From: Propionibacteriaceae bacterium
GTDB lineage: Bacteria; Actinomycetota; Actinomycetes; Propionibacteriales; Propionibacteriaceae
Assembly (NCBI GenBank): GCA_017306015.1
Contig: JAFKJK010000018.1
Span: 1 to 64,000, forward strand
Reading direction: 5' to 3'
DNA: 64,000 bases
The notes under the pieces were generated by a model. It searched no databases. It saw only the letters and a list, made by a program, of their open reading frames with translations, and was not told the origin of the DNA. This document shows, one piece after another, positions 33,554-41,573 of this stretch. The stretch's first letter is position 1, and each line of letters opens with the position of its first letter. Position numbers and translations under genes: made by a program.

Positions 33554-34846
33554 ATGTCACGGTCCGCATGGCGCGCCGTCGCGCCGGCCCTGCTGTTGCC
33601 ACTCGCCCTGTTGCCCCTCGCCGCGTGCGCCGGGGGCGATCCCCAGGCGGGAATGCAGTCCGCCGAGGGCGTCGCGTTGCGGGCGGTCGCTCCGGACGCC
33701 GCCGCAGCGCTCCCGTCCGTCGTCGGGGCGACCCGGCGGCTGGGGACGACGATGCTGGCTGATGCACCAGTGGGCGACAACGTGGTCACGTCCCCGTCCA
33801 GTCTCGCGGTCGCGCTCGGCATGCTGGCCGAGGGTGCTCGCGGGCGGACGCTGGCCGAGCTGGAAGCCGTCCTCGGTGCCTCGGGTGCCGAGCGCAAGGA
33901 CGCGTTCGCCGCGCTGCGCGGCACCCTGGCAAGCATGGACGGCGACCCGGCCGTGGTGAAGAAGGACGAGCTGCCCGAGACGCCGGTCGTCCACCTCGCC
34001 GACCAGGTCGTGGTGGACGACGGGTACCCGGTCTCGGCCGACTACCTGACCGCGCTGGCCGAGGACTTCGGCGCCGGCGTCCAGAAGGTCGACCTCGGCT
34101 CCGCCGACGGCAAGCGCGTGCTGGACGCGTGGGTCAACCACCACACCGGCGGGCTGGTGGAGAAGTCGGCGATCGAGCCGGACCCCTACCTGCGGGTGGT
34201 GCTCCAGGACGCGATCGTGCTCGCGGCGCGCTGGGAGGAACCGTTCCCGCGCGGGGGCACCGCGCCGAGGCCGTTCACGCTCGCGGACGGGACGTTGGTC
34301 GACACCGAGACCATGGCGATGGTCCGCGAGTTGGCGTACGCGGAGGTGGACGGCTGGCAGGCGGTCCGGCTGCCGTATGTCGGCGGGAAGCTGCACGCGG
34401 ACCTGGTGCTGCCGCCGGCCGGAACCGATCCGGCGTCGGTGACCCCGGAGTTGCTGGGGAAGGTCAGCGGCGCGCTCGACCACGCGTCACCGGCCCAGGT
34501 CGAGGTGACGCTGCCGACCCTGGCGGTGAAGCCGGATGCGCTCGAACTGCAGCGGGCGCTCGCCAAGGTCGGTGCCGTCCATCTGTGGTGCAAGACGGAG
34601 CCCGACCTCACCGGGATCGGACCGGAGGACCTGTGCGTCTCCCAGGCCGTGCAGCAGGCCGTGCTCAACGTGGACGAGGAGGGCACAGTGGCAGCCGCGG
34701 TCACCGAGCTCGGTGTCGCCGCCGGGGCCGCACCGGCGGAGCCGGATCACAGGCTGCACCTCGACCGTCCGTTCCTGATGCAGATCGCCGCGTCGGAGAC
34801 GTCGTGGCCGCTGTTCCTGGCCGCGATCCGCGACCCGCGGCACTGA
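33554..34846 (+). CDS. Lipoprotein serpin (serine protease inhibitor)
   Basis: Surface protein of 430 residues. A signal peptide ends in lipobox LPLAAC, so it is lipid-anchored. The serpin fold begins with SPSSLAVALGMLAEGA and includes ILAARWEEPF-type strand sequence. The reactive-centre loop hinge (VDEEGTVAAAVTELGV) is the small-residue pattern needed for inhibition, and the C-terminus has the family's DRPFLMQI. It would trap proteases at the cell surface. The end of the gene (its last five codons) is duplicated downstream together with a repeat copy. Confidence 0.9.
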   Translation: MSRSAWRAVAPALLLPLALLPLAACAGGDPQAGMQSAEGVALRAVAPDAAAALPSVVGATRRLGTTMLADAPVGDNVVTSPSSLAVALGMLAEGARGRTLAELEAVLGASGAERKDAFAALRGTLASMDGDPAVVKKDELPETPVVHLADQVVVDDGYPVSADYLTALAEDFGAGVQKVDLGSADGKRVLDAWVNHHTGGLVEKSAIEPDPYLRVVLQDAIVLAARWEEPFPRGGTAPRPFTLADGTLVDTETMAMVRELAYAEVDGWQAVRLPYVGGKLHADLVLPPAGTDPASVTPELLGKVSGALDHASPAQVEVTLPTLAVKPDALELQRALAKVGAVHLWCKTEPDLTGIGPEDLCVSQAVQQAVLNVDEEGTVAAAVTELGVAAGAAPAEPDHRLHLDRPFLMQIAASETSWPLFLAAIRDPRH

Positions 34847-34962
34847 GTGAACGAAAGTACCTGTCCCCGTCGGTTCAGACCTGAGTGAACCGAAGTACCT
34901 GTCCCCGTCGGTTCACGACCCGCGGCACTGAGTGAACGAAAGTACCTGTCCCCGTCGGTTCA
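34831..34962. repeat. Three dispersed repeat copies with duplicated serpin 3' end
   Basis: Repeat copies at 34848-34877, 34886-34915 and 34933-34962 (variants with CGAAAG or CCGAAG). The 47-bp block 34831-34877, which includes the last five serpin codons and stop, is repeated exactly at 34916-34962. Confidence 0.95.
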
Positions 34963-34977
34963 GGAGACGGTCGCTGG

Positions 34978-34983
34978 TAGCGT
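34978..34983 (+). promoter_or_regulatory. -10 hexamer of the thi operon promoter
   Basis: TAGCGT, seven bases before the start of the TPP riboswitch. Confidence 0.45.
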
Positions 34984-34989
34984 TGGACG

Positions 34990-35080
34990 CAGACAGGGGA
35001 GCGCCGTGGGCGCTGAGAGTGCGGGCAGCCGCAGACCCTCGAACCTGATCCGGTTCGCACCGGCGTAGGGAGTCGGGATT
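34990..35080 (+). ncRNA. TPP riboswitch (THI element)
   Basis: Conserved blocks in order: GGGGAGCGCC, GCGCTGAGAGTGCGGG, CAGCCGCAGACCCTCGAACC, TGATCCGGTTCGCACCGGCG, then TAGGGAGTCGGG. It senses thiamine pyrophosphate. It stands about 50 bases before thiB and should shut the transporter operon off when thiamine is plentiful. Confidence 0.95.
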
Positions 35081-35129
35081 TTCTCCCCGGGACGCGTCCT
35101 GGGCCCTCCGAGCGATTGGAGGAGTCGTC

Positions 35130-36185
35130 ATGTCCATCCGTACCGTCATCGCCGCTGCCGCGGCTGCCGTCCTGCTGGCCGGGTGCGCCAGCCCGGCCAC
35201 GCCGTCCGGGTCCGCCGGGGCGGCGTCGAGTCCGCCCGCGCCGACCGAGAGCAAGACCCTGACCGTGGTCACCCACGACTCGTTCGCGCTCGACAAGGCC
35301 ACCATGGCGAAGTTCGCGTCGGACACCGGCTATGACGTCACCTACATCGCCCCCGGCGACGTCGGGACGGTGGTGAATCAGCTCATCCTCACTAAGGATG
35401 CACCGCTGGGAGACGTCGTCTTCGGCATCGACAACACCTTCGCGGGACGCGCGATCTCCGCGGGGATCCTCAGCCCGTACGCCTCGTCCGCACTGCCGAA
35501 GGGCGCGGACGCGTACGCCGCCGACGACACCAACTCACTGACGCCGATCGACTACGGCGACGTCTGCCTGAACGCGGACACGAACTGGTTCAAGGCGAAG
35601 GGACTGGCCGTCCCGCAGACCCTGGACGACCTGGTCAAACCGGAGTACTCGGGTCTGCTCGTGGTGGAGAACCCGGCGTCCTCGTCCCCGGGGATGGCCT
35701 TCCTCGCCGCCACCGTCGCGGCCGAGGGTGAGGACGGCTACCTCGACTACTGGAAGCAGCTGAAGGCCAACAAGGTGCTGGTGGTGAAGGGGTGGACGGA
35801 CGCGTACACCGTCGAGTTCTCCGGCTCGTCCGGCAAGGGCAGCCGGCCGCTGGTGGTCTCGTACTCGTCCTCACCGGCGTACGAGCACGCCACCCAGGCG
35901 CTCACCCAGACCTGCTTCCGCCAGGTCGAGTACGCCGGTGTTCTGGCCGGCGCCCAGAACGAGGTGGGTGCGCGGAAGTTCGTCGACTTCCTGCTGTCGG
36001 CCCAGGTCCAGGCGGAGATCCCCGAGCAGATGTACATGGACCCGATCGATCCCGAGGTCAAGCTCCCCGCTGACTGGGAGAAGTACGCCGCCACGGTCGA
36101 ATCGCCGCTGACCCTGCCGCCGGCGCAGCTGTCGGCCAACCGGGACGCCTGGATCAAGGCCTGGACGGCCACGGTGATCGGCTGA
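35130..36185 (+). CDS. thiB: Thiamine ABC transporter substrate-binding lipoprotein
   Basis: Protein of 351 residues. A signal peptide ends in lipobox VLLAGC. The mature part is a TbpA/ThiB-type periplasmic-binding fold (LTVVTHDSFALDKATM, VVFGIDNTF, PIDYGDVCLNADTNWF), which binds thiamine or its phosphates. GATTGGAGGAG lies upstream of the ATG. First gene behind the TPP riboswitch, followed by thiP and thiQ. Confidence 0.93.
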   Translation: MSIRTVIAAAAAAVLLAGCASPATPSGSAGAASSPPAPTESKTLTVVTHDSFALDKATMAKFASDTGYDVTYIAPGDVGTVVNQLILTKDAPLGDVVFGIDNTFAGRAISAGILSPYASSALPKGADAYAADDTNSLTPIDYGDVCLNADTNWFKAKGLAVPQTLDDLVKPEYSGLLVVENPASSSPGMAFLAATVAAEGEDGYLDYWKQLKANKVLVVKGWTDAYTVEFSGSSGKGSRPLVVSYSSSPAYEHATQALTQTCFRQVEYAGVLAGAQNEVGARKFVDFLLSAQVQAEIPEQMYMDPIDPEVKLPADWEKYAATVESPLTLPPAQLSANRDAWIKAWTATVIG

Positions 36186-36197
36186 TCGGATGTTCGG

Positions 36198-37961
36198 ATG
36201 ACCCAGACCAGGTTCGCTCCCGAAAGGGACGTTCGCTCCCGAAACTTCGGGAGCGAACGTCCCTTTCGGGAGCGTTCTCGGTGGGGGGCGGCGCTGGCGG
36301 GGCGGGGGACCGGTGGGCGTCCAGGCGGGCGTCCCTGGGCGTGGGCGGCGGTGGCCGTCGTCCCCGTGGCCTTCCTCGCCATCTTCTTCGCCTGGCCGGT
36401 CGGAGCGCTGGTGGCGAAGGGGTTCTTCGGCGAGTCCGGGTTCAGCCTGACGGGCGTCAGCGAGATGCTGACCGCTCCTCGTACCTGGCGGATCGTCGGC
36501 CAGACCCTCGCCCAGGCGGTCGCCGGGATGGCCGGCTCGGTGCTGCTCGGACTGCCCGGCGCGTACCTGCTCTACCGCTGCACCTTCCCGGGACGCCGAC
36601 TGCTGAGGGCGGTGGTCGCCGTCCCGTTCGTCCTCCCCACGGTGGTGGTCGGGGTGGCGTTCAAGTCGTTGCTGGTCGCGTCCGGCCCGCTCGGCTTCCT
36701 CGGCCTGGACGCGTCCTTCCCGGCGATCGTGGCCGCGCTGGTGTTCTTCAACTACTCCGTGGTGGTGCGGACGGTCGGAGGGTTGTGGTCCCGCCTCGAC
36801 CCGCGGACGGCCGAGGCGGCCAAGAGCCTGGGTGCGTCCCGGGCACGGGTGTGGTGGACGGTCACCCTGCCCGCCCTCGCGCCGGCCATCGCCGCCGCCG
36901 CCTCGCTGAGCTTCCTGTTCTGCGCGACCGCGTTCGGGACCGTCCTGATCCTCGGCGGCCAGTCGTGGGGGACGATCGAGACCGAGATCTGGTACCAGAC
37001 CACCCAGTTGCTCGACCTACCCGCCGCGGCGGCGCTGTCGATCCTGCAACTGGCCGTGGTCGCGGCCTGCCTGCTCGTCGCGGACGCCACCCGCGCCCGC
37101 CAGGAGCGTGCCCTGAGACTGACCGGGGGGACGCGTGAGCAGCGGCTCCGTACCGCCGACCTGCCGGCCGTCCTCGTCACCGCCGTCGTGGTGATCGGCC
37201 TGCTCGTCGCGCCGATGGCGAACCTGGTCTGGCGCTCGCTGCAGACCGACTCCGGGCTCGGCCTCGGCAACTATCGCAACCTGGCCGGCGAGGCGTCCGG
37301 GACGATCTCGGTGAGCGTCTGGCAGGCCACCCTGAACTCGCTGGCCACCGCGGCGGCTGCGACCCTGATCGCGCTCTCGCTAGGAGCGATGGTGAGCTAT
37401 CTGCTGTCGCGCCGGCCGGTGTCGAGGGCCGGGCGCGGGTTGCTGCGCGCGGCCGACGGCGCGTTCATGCTGCCGCTGGGGGTCTCCGCTGTCACCGTCG
37501 GCTTCGGCTTCCTGATCACCCTGAACCGACCGCCGTTCGACCTGCGCTCCAGCTGGCTGCTGATCCCCATCGCACAGGCCGTCGTCGCCCTGCCGCTGGT
37601 GGTGCGCAACCTGCTGCCGACCCTGCGGGCCATCGACCCGAGGATGCAGCAGGCCGCCGCCACCCTCGGCGCTGGGCCGGGACGCATCCTGGCCACCATC
37701 GACGCCCCGCTGGCGTGGCGCGCGTTCGGGCTGTCGATCGGCTTCGCCTTCGCGACGAGCCTCGGCGAGTTCGGCGCCACCTCGTTCCTCGCCCGTCCCG
37801 ACCGGCCCACGCTGCCGGTGGTGATCTTCCAGCTGATCGGACGACCGGGCGCCGACAATGCCGGGACGGCCATGGCGGCCTCGGTGGTGCTGGCTGTGCT
37901 GACCGCGGTCGTCATGGCCGCGGCCGAGTGGATCGGCCCGAAGGAGGTGCGTCCGTGGTGA
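36198..37961 (+). CDS. thiP: Thiamine ABC transporter permease
   Basis: Permease of 587 residues with two fused copies of the six-helix unit, each with an EAA loop (AEAAKSLGASRARVWWTVTLPAL and the second QQAAATLGAGPGRILATI). This double form is typical of ThiP. The N-terminal 45 residues from ATG 36198 are encoded across a 58-bp perfect hairpin and look unconserved, so the true start may be a later GTG near 36350. It ends just inside thiQ. Confidence 0.9.
   Translation: MTQTRFAPERDVRSRNFGSERPFRERSRWGAALAGRGTGGRPGGRPWAWAAVAVVPVAFLAIFFAWPVGALVAKGFFGESGFSLTGVSEMLTAPRTWRIVGQTLAQAVAGMAGSVLLGLPGAYLLYRCTFPGRRLLRAVVAVPFVLPTVVVGVAFKSLLVASGPLGFLGLDASFPAIVAALVFFNYSVVVRTVGGLWSRLDPRTAEAAKSLGASRARVWWTVTLPALAPAIAAAASLSFLFCATAFGTVLILGGQSWGTIETEIWYQTTQLLDLPAAAALSILQLAVVAACLLVADATRARQERALRLTGGTREQRLRTADLPAVLVTAVVVIGLLVAPMANLVWRSLQTDSGLGLGNYRNLAGEASGTISVSVWQATLNSLATAAAATLIALSLGAMVSYLLSRRPVSRAGRGLLRAADGAFMLPLGVSAVTVGFGFLITLNRPPFDLRSSWLLIPIAQAVVALPLVVRNLLPTLRAIDPRMQQAAATLGAGPGRILATIDAPLAWRAFGLSIGFAFATSLGEFGATSFLARPDRPTLPVVIFQLIGRPGADNAGTAMAASVVLAVLTAVVMAAAEWIGPKEVRPW
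36216..36273. repeat. 58-bp perfect palindrome at the start of thiP
   Basis: Arm GCTCCCGAAAGGGACGTTCG plus CTCCCGAA, two bases AC, then its exact reverse complement. Each arm is itself repetitive (CTCCCGAA twice). It belongs to a repeat family different from the GTACCTGTCCCC element. Confidence 0.95.
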
Positions 37962-38911
37962 ACGGCCTTGCCGCAGAGGGGATCACCGTCCGCTTCGGAG
38001 CGACGACGGCGGTGGACGGCGTGTCGCTGGAGGTCGTATCGGGGGAGGTCCTGGCCGTGCTCGGCGCGTCCGGGTCGGGCAAGTCGTCGCTGCTGCGGGC
38101 GATCGCCGGGCTGGAGCCACTGGCCGCCGGCCGGGTCAGCTGGGACGGCGACGACCTCGCCGGCGTGCCCGTTCACCGGCGCGGGTTCGTGGTGATGTTC
38201 CAGGACGGCCAGCTGTTCCCGCACCTCAGCGTCGGCGACAACGTCGGCTATGCGCTGCACCGCCAGCCGTCGGCCCGTCGCCGGACGCGGGTCGCCGAGC
38301 TCCTCGACCTCGTCGGGCTGGACGGCTACGCGGAGCGTCCGATCACCGCGCTGTCGGGCGGCGAGGCTCAGCGGGTCGCCCTGGCCCGCTCGCTCGCTGC
38401 CGAACCCCGGCTGCTGATGCTCGACGAACCCCTGTCCAGCCTGGACGCCGGGCTGCGTGAGCGCCTCACCGGCGTGCTGGCGCGGGCGCTGGACGCGACC
38501 GGAACCCCGGCCCTCTACGTCACCCACGACCAGGACGAGGCCTTCGCCATCGCCGACCGGGTCGCGGTGCTCAGCGCCGGCCGGCTGTTGCAGGTCGACA
38601 CCCCGGCGCGGCTGTGGGCGCAGCCGGCGTCCCGCGAGGTTGCGTCCTTCCTGGGTTACGGCCCGTTCCTCGAGCCCGAAGAGGCGGTGGCGCTCGGCTG
38701 GCCCGGCCGTCCGGAGGGAACCGTTGCGGACGGGACGGTGCTGCCGGTGCTGGCGGCCGTCCCCTTCCGGGGCGGCACCGAGGTCACGGTCGGGCTTCCC
38801 GGTGGAGCGCGGGCCGGCGTCCGGCTGCCCGAGATGGTCGCCCACGGGGCGCTGCCCGCCGATGTGCGTGGACGGCTCGACGCCACGGGCTGCGCGGTGC
38901 TGCGGGAATAG
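37955..38911 (+). CDS. thiQ: Thiamine ABC transporter ATPase
   Basis: ATPase of 318 residues. Walker A GASGSGKSS, Q-loop MFQDGQLFPH, signature LSGGEAQRVAL, Walker B LLMLDEPLSSLD, switch His in YVTHDQDEA. It is about 90 residues longer than proteobacterial ThiQ; the tail looks like a short regulatory domain. GTG 37955 is seven bases from AAGGAGG; the next codon, GTG 37958, is the alternative. Overlaps the thiP stop. Confidence 0.92.
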   Translation: MVNGLAAEGITVRFGATTAVDGVSLEVVSGEVLAVLGASGSGKSSLLRAIAGLEPLAAGRVSWDGDDLAGVPVHRRGFVVMFQDGQLFPHLSVGDNVGYALHRQPSARRRTRVAELLDLVGLDGYAERPITALSGGEAQRVALARSLAAEPRLLMLDEPLSSLDAGLRERLTGVLARALDATGTPALYVTHDQDEAFAIADRVAVLSAGRLLQVDTPARLWAQPASREVASFLGYGPFLEPEEAVALGWPGRPEGTVADGTVLPVLAAVPFRGGTEVTVGLPGGARAGVRLPEMVAHGALPADVRGRLDATGCAVLRE

Positions 38912-38928
38912 CCGGACGCCTCGCCTGG

Positions 38929-38956
38929 TTAGTTGCATGCGTACGCATATAACTAA
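38929..38956. promoter_or_regulatory. Near-palindromic operator before the flavin monooxygenase operon
   Basis: TTAGTTGCATGCGTACGCAT followed by ATAACTAA: outer TTAGTT/AACTAA and inner ATGCGTACGCAT arms. The likely binding site of the MarR protein encoded by the second gene. AAGGAG for the first gene overlaps its right end. Confidence 0.7.
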
Positions 38957-38965
38957 GGAGCAGGA

Positions 38966-40153
38966 ATGCAGTTCGGCATATTCTCGGTCAGCGACATCAC
39001 CCGCGACCCGGTCAGTGGAACCACCCCGAGCGAGGCCGAGCGGATCGACGCCGTCGTCCGGATCGCCCGCAAGGCCGAGGAGGTCGGCCTGGACGTGTTC
39101 GCGATCGGCGAGCACCACAACCCGCCGTTCTTCTCGTCCGCCCCGACGACCCTGCTGGCGTTCATCGCCGCCCAGACCGAGCGCCTGGTCCTGTCGACCG
39201 CGACCACCCTGATCACGACCAACGACCCGGTGCGGATCGCCGAGGAGTACTCGATGCTGCAACACCTCAGCAAGGGTCGGATGGACCTGATGCTCGGCCG
39301 CGGCAACACCGCGCCGGTCTACCCGTGGTTCGGGCGTGACATCCGGCAGTCGCTGCCGATGGCGCTGGAGAGCTACAACCTGCTGCATCGGTTGTGGCGC
39401 GAGGACGTGGTCGACTTCGAAGGCAAGTTCCGGACTCCGCTGCAGGGCTTCACGTCGACTCCGCGTCCCCTGGACGACGTGCCGCCGTTCGTCTGGCACG
39501 GGTCGATCCGCACGCCGGAGATCGCCGAACAGGCCGCCTACTACGGGGACGGCTTCTTCGCCAACAACATCTTCTGGCCCGCCGATCACTTCGTCCGGCT
39601 GGTCAACTTCTACCGGCAGCGGTTCGAGCACTACGGCCACGGGACGGCGAAGCAGGCGATCGTCGGCCTGGGCGGCCAGGCGTACATCGCGAAGAACTCG
39701 CAGGATGCGCGCCGGGAGTTCCGTCCGTACTTCAACGAGGCGCCGGTGTACGGCAACGGGCCGAGCATGGAGGAGTTCGAGGCCATGACCCCGCTCACGG
39801 TCGGCTCCCCGCAGGAGGTGATCGAGAAGACCCTCACGTTCACCGACAACTTCGGCGACTACCAGCGCCAGCTGTTCCTGGTCGACCACGCCGGGATGCC
39901 GCTGTCGATGGTGCTCAAGCAGCTCGACCTGCTCGGCGAGGAGGTCGTCCCGGTGCTGCGCGCCGAATTGGCCGCCCGCCGCGACCCCGACGTACCGGAC
40001 GCGCCGACCCACGCCAGCCTGGTCCAGGCGAAGTACGGGGACGCCGTTCCGCGTCAGCCCCGTCCCAACGCCAACCGGGGCGACAACGTCACCGGCGGCT
40101 CGCCGTACCAGGACTCCGACGCGCTGCTCGAGGAGGCCGGGCAGCATGCCTGA
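38966..40153 (+). CDS. Luciferase-like flavin monooxygenase (CE1758-type)
   Basis: Flavin-dependent oxidoreductase of 395 residues with a TIM-barrel fold. The N-terminus MQFGIFSVSDIT, the IGEHHNPPF segment and LGRGNTAPVYPWFG are typical of the actinobacterial CE1758 family of LLM proteins. It needs reduced flavin, probably from the FMN reductase at the end of this operon. The substrate is unknown. It overlaps marR by eight bases. Confidence 0.88.
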   Translation: MQFGIFSVSDITRDPVSGTTPSEAERIDAVVRIARKAEEVGLDVFAIGEHHNPPFFSSAPTTLLAFIAAQTERLVLSTATTLITTNDPVRIAEEYSMLQHLSKGRMDLMLGRGNTAPVYPWFGRDIRQSLPMALESYNLLHRLWREDVVDFEGKFRTPLQGFTSTPRPLDDVPPFVWHGSIRTPEIAEQAAYYGDGFFANNIFWPADHFVRLVNFYRQRFEHYGHGTAKQAIVGLGGQAYIAKNSQDARREFRPYFNEAPVYGNGPSMEEFEAMTPLTVGSPQEVIEKTLTFTDNFGDYQRQLFLVDHAGMPLSMVLKQLDLLGEEVVPVLRAELAARRDPDVPDAPTHASLVQAKYGDAVPRQPRPNANRGDNVTGGSPYQDSDALLEEAGQHA

Positions 40154-40898
40154 GTCGACGCGACTGGCGAACGAAGCGTGGGAGGCCCTGTTCACCGCCC
40201 AGTCGCGGCTGCTGCGACGCTTTCAGGAGCAGGACGCGTTCACCGAGGTCAGCATGTCGGAGTACGACGTGCTGTACACGCTGTCGAAGGCCGACGGTCC
40301 GGTGCGGATGGGCGAGCTGGGCTGCTCGGTGCTGCTGAGCCAGCCGGGGCTGTCCCGGTTGATCGACCGGCTCGTGCACCGCGGCCTGGTCGAGCGCGGC
40401 CCCGATCCGTCCGACGGACGCTCGGTGCTGGTCCGGCTGAGCGCGGCCGGCCGCGAGGCCCAGAAGAGGGCCGGACGCCGCCACGCCCGCCAAGTCGCCG
40501 AGGCCATGGCCGTGCTCAGCCCGGACGAGCTCCGGCACCTAAGCACGCTGGCGACCAGACTCGTCGCCGACCCGTCCCGTGAACCATCGGGGACAGGTAC
40601 CGACGGTTCAGCTGCCCGCGAACCGTCGGGGACAGGTACCAACGGTTCAGCTGCCCGGGTGAACCAGGGCCACGGTGAACCGTCGGGGACAGGTACCAAC
40701 GGTTCAGCTGCTCGGGTGAACCAGGGCCACGGTGAACCGTCGGGGACAGGTACCAACGGTTCAGCTGCTCGTGCGAACCAGGGCGACGGTGAACCGAAGT
40801 ACCTGTCCCCGATGGTTCAGGCACGGGCGAACCAGGGCGACGGTGAACCGAAGTACCTGTCCCCGATGGTTCAGAGCAGTTCAGAGGAGACCGCATGA
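40146..40898 (+). CDS. MarR-family regulator with a repeat-encoded C-terminal tail
   Basis: Protein of 250 residues. Residues 1-145 are a complete MarR winged helix (SEYDVLYTLSK, LLSQPGLSRLIDRLVHRGLV, DGRSVLVRLSAAG). The remaining 100 or so residues are translated from six copies of the dispersed repeat and read as EPSGTGTNGSAAR four times, then EPKYLSPMVQ twice. Distances between copies (39, 57, 57, 57, 54 bases) are all multiples of three, so the frame stays open and the stop overlaps the FMN reductase start (ATGA). The tail is presumably disordered. It likely binds the palindrome before the operon. Confidence 0.88.
   Translation: MPESTRLANEAWEALFTAQSRLLRRFQEQDAFTEVSMSEYDVLYTLSKADGPVRMGELGCSVLLSQPGLSRLIDRLVHRGLVERGPDPSDGRSVLVRLSAAGREAQKRAGRRHARQVAEAMAVLSPDELRHLSTLATRLVADPSREPSGTGTDGSAAREPSGTGTNGSAARVNQGHGEPSGTGTNGSAARVNQGHGEPSGTGTNGSAARANQGDGEPKYLSPMVQARANQGDGEPKYLSPMVQSSSEETA
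40580..40873. repeat. Six dispersed repeat copies inside marR
   Basis: Copies at 40580, 40619, 40676, 40733 (reverse type, GGGGACAGGTACC), then 40790 and 40844 (forward type, GTACCTGTCCCC). Spacers (GAACCAGGGCCACGG and similar) are nearly identical, so the array grew by tandem duplication. Confidence 0.95.
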
Positions 40899-41563
40899 CC
40901 AGCCAACCGTTCTCGCTCGTTGTCGTCAGCGGCGGCGCGTCCCACCCGTCCTCGACCCGGATGCTCGCCGACCGGATCGCTGAGCGGGTCGTCAGCCGCG
41001 CCGGTCAGCGCGATCGGACGGTCGAGGTGAGCGTGGTCGAGTTGCGTCCGCTCGCAGCCGAGATCGCCACGGCGTTGACCTCGCAGCTGCTGGGGCCGAA
41101 GCTGGACGCCGCCGTCGCCACCCTCGGTTCGGCGGACGGCATCATCGTCAGCACCCCGGTCTACAAGGCCGGTCCGAGCGGGCTGCTGAAGGGCTTCCTC
41201 GACGTCCTCGACAACGACCTGCTGGTCGCCAAGCCGGTCGTCCTCGCCGCAACCGCGGGCACCGCGCGGCACGCCCTCGTGGTGGACGAGCAACTCCGCT
41301 CGCTGTTCGCCTACCTGCGGACGCTGACCGTGCCGACCTCGCTGTTCGCGGCCTCCGAAGACTGGGGCGACGCGACGCTGACCCAGCGGATCGACCGGGC
41401 CGCCGTCGAACTCGTCGTGCTGATGGACGCCGACTTCGCCGGCCAGGTGAAGGCCGAGGCCTGGGCCGCCTACTCCCACCAATACGGCAGCGCCGGCGGC
41501 ACCGAACTCGGGATCGACCTCGACTCGGACCTGATGCGGCTGGCGACCGGCGGTTCGCTGTAG
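40895..41563 (+). CDS. NAD(P)H-dependent FMN reductase (CE1759-type)
   Basis: Flavodoxin-fold reductase of 222 residues. VVSGGASHPSSTRMLAD is the phosphate-binding start of the family, and STPVYKAGPSGLLKGFLD the second flavin-binding loop. In the CE1758/CE1759 pair this enzyme supplies reduced FMN to the monooxygenase. Start overlaps the marR stop, so its translation depends on ribosomes crossing the repeat-encoded tail. Confidence 0.9.
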   Translation: MTSQPFSLVVVSGGASHPSSTRMLADRIAERVVSRAGQRDRTVEVSVVELRPLAAEIATALTSQLLGPKLDAAVATLGSADGIIVSTPVYKAGPSGLLKGFLDVLDNDLLVAKPVVLAATAGTARHALVVDEQLRSLFAYLRTLTVPTSLFAASEDWGDATLTQRIDRAAVELVVLMDADFAGQVKAEAWAAYSHQYGSAGGTELGIDLDSDLMRLATGGSL

Positions 41564-41566
41564 CCT
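41561..41566 (+). promoter_or_regulatory. -10 hexamer of a leaderless promoter for the MFS/GH2 operon
   Basis: TAGCCT, beginning with the stop codon of the FMN reductase gene, seven bases before GTG 41574. Confidence 0.45.
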
Positions 41567-41573
41567 CACGCTC

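Noticed and set aside
37397..40195. Minus-strand open frame of over 900 codons
   Set aside because: Antisense to thiP, thiQ and the monooxygenase gene; composition is Arg/Gly/Asp-rich with no domain.
40580..40873. CRISPR-like array (six repeats, regular spacing)
   Set aside because: Spacers are nearly identical to each other, the array is inside a coding frame, and no cas genes are present. The same repeat occurs singly elsewhere.
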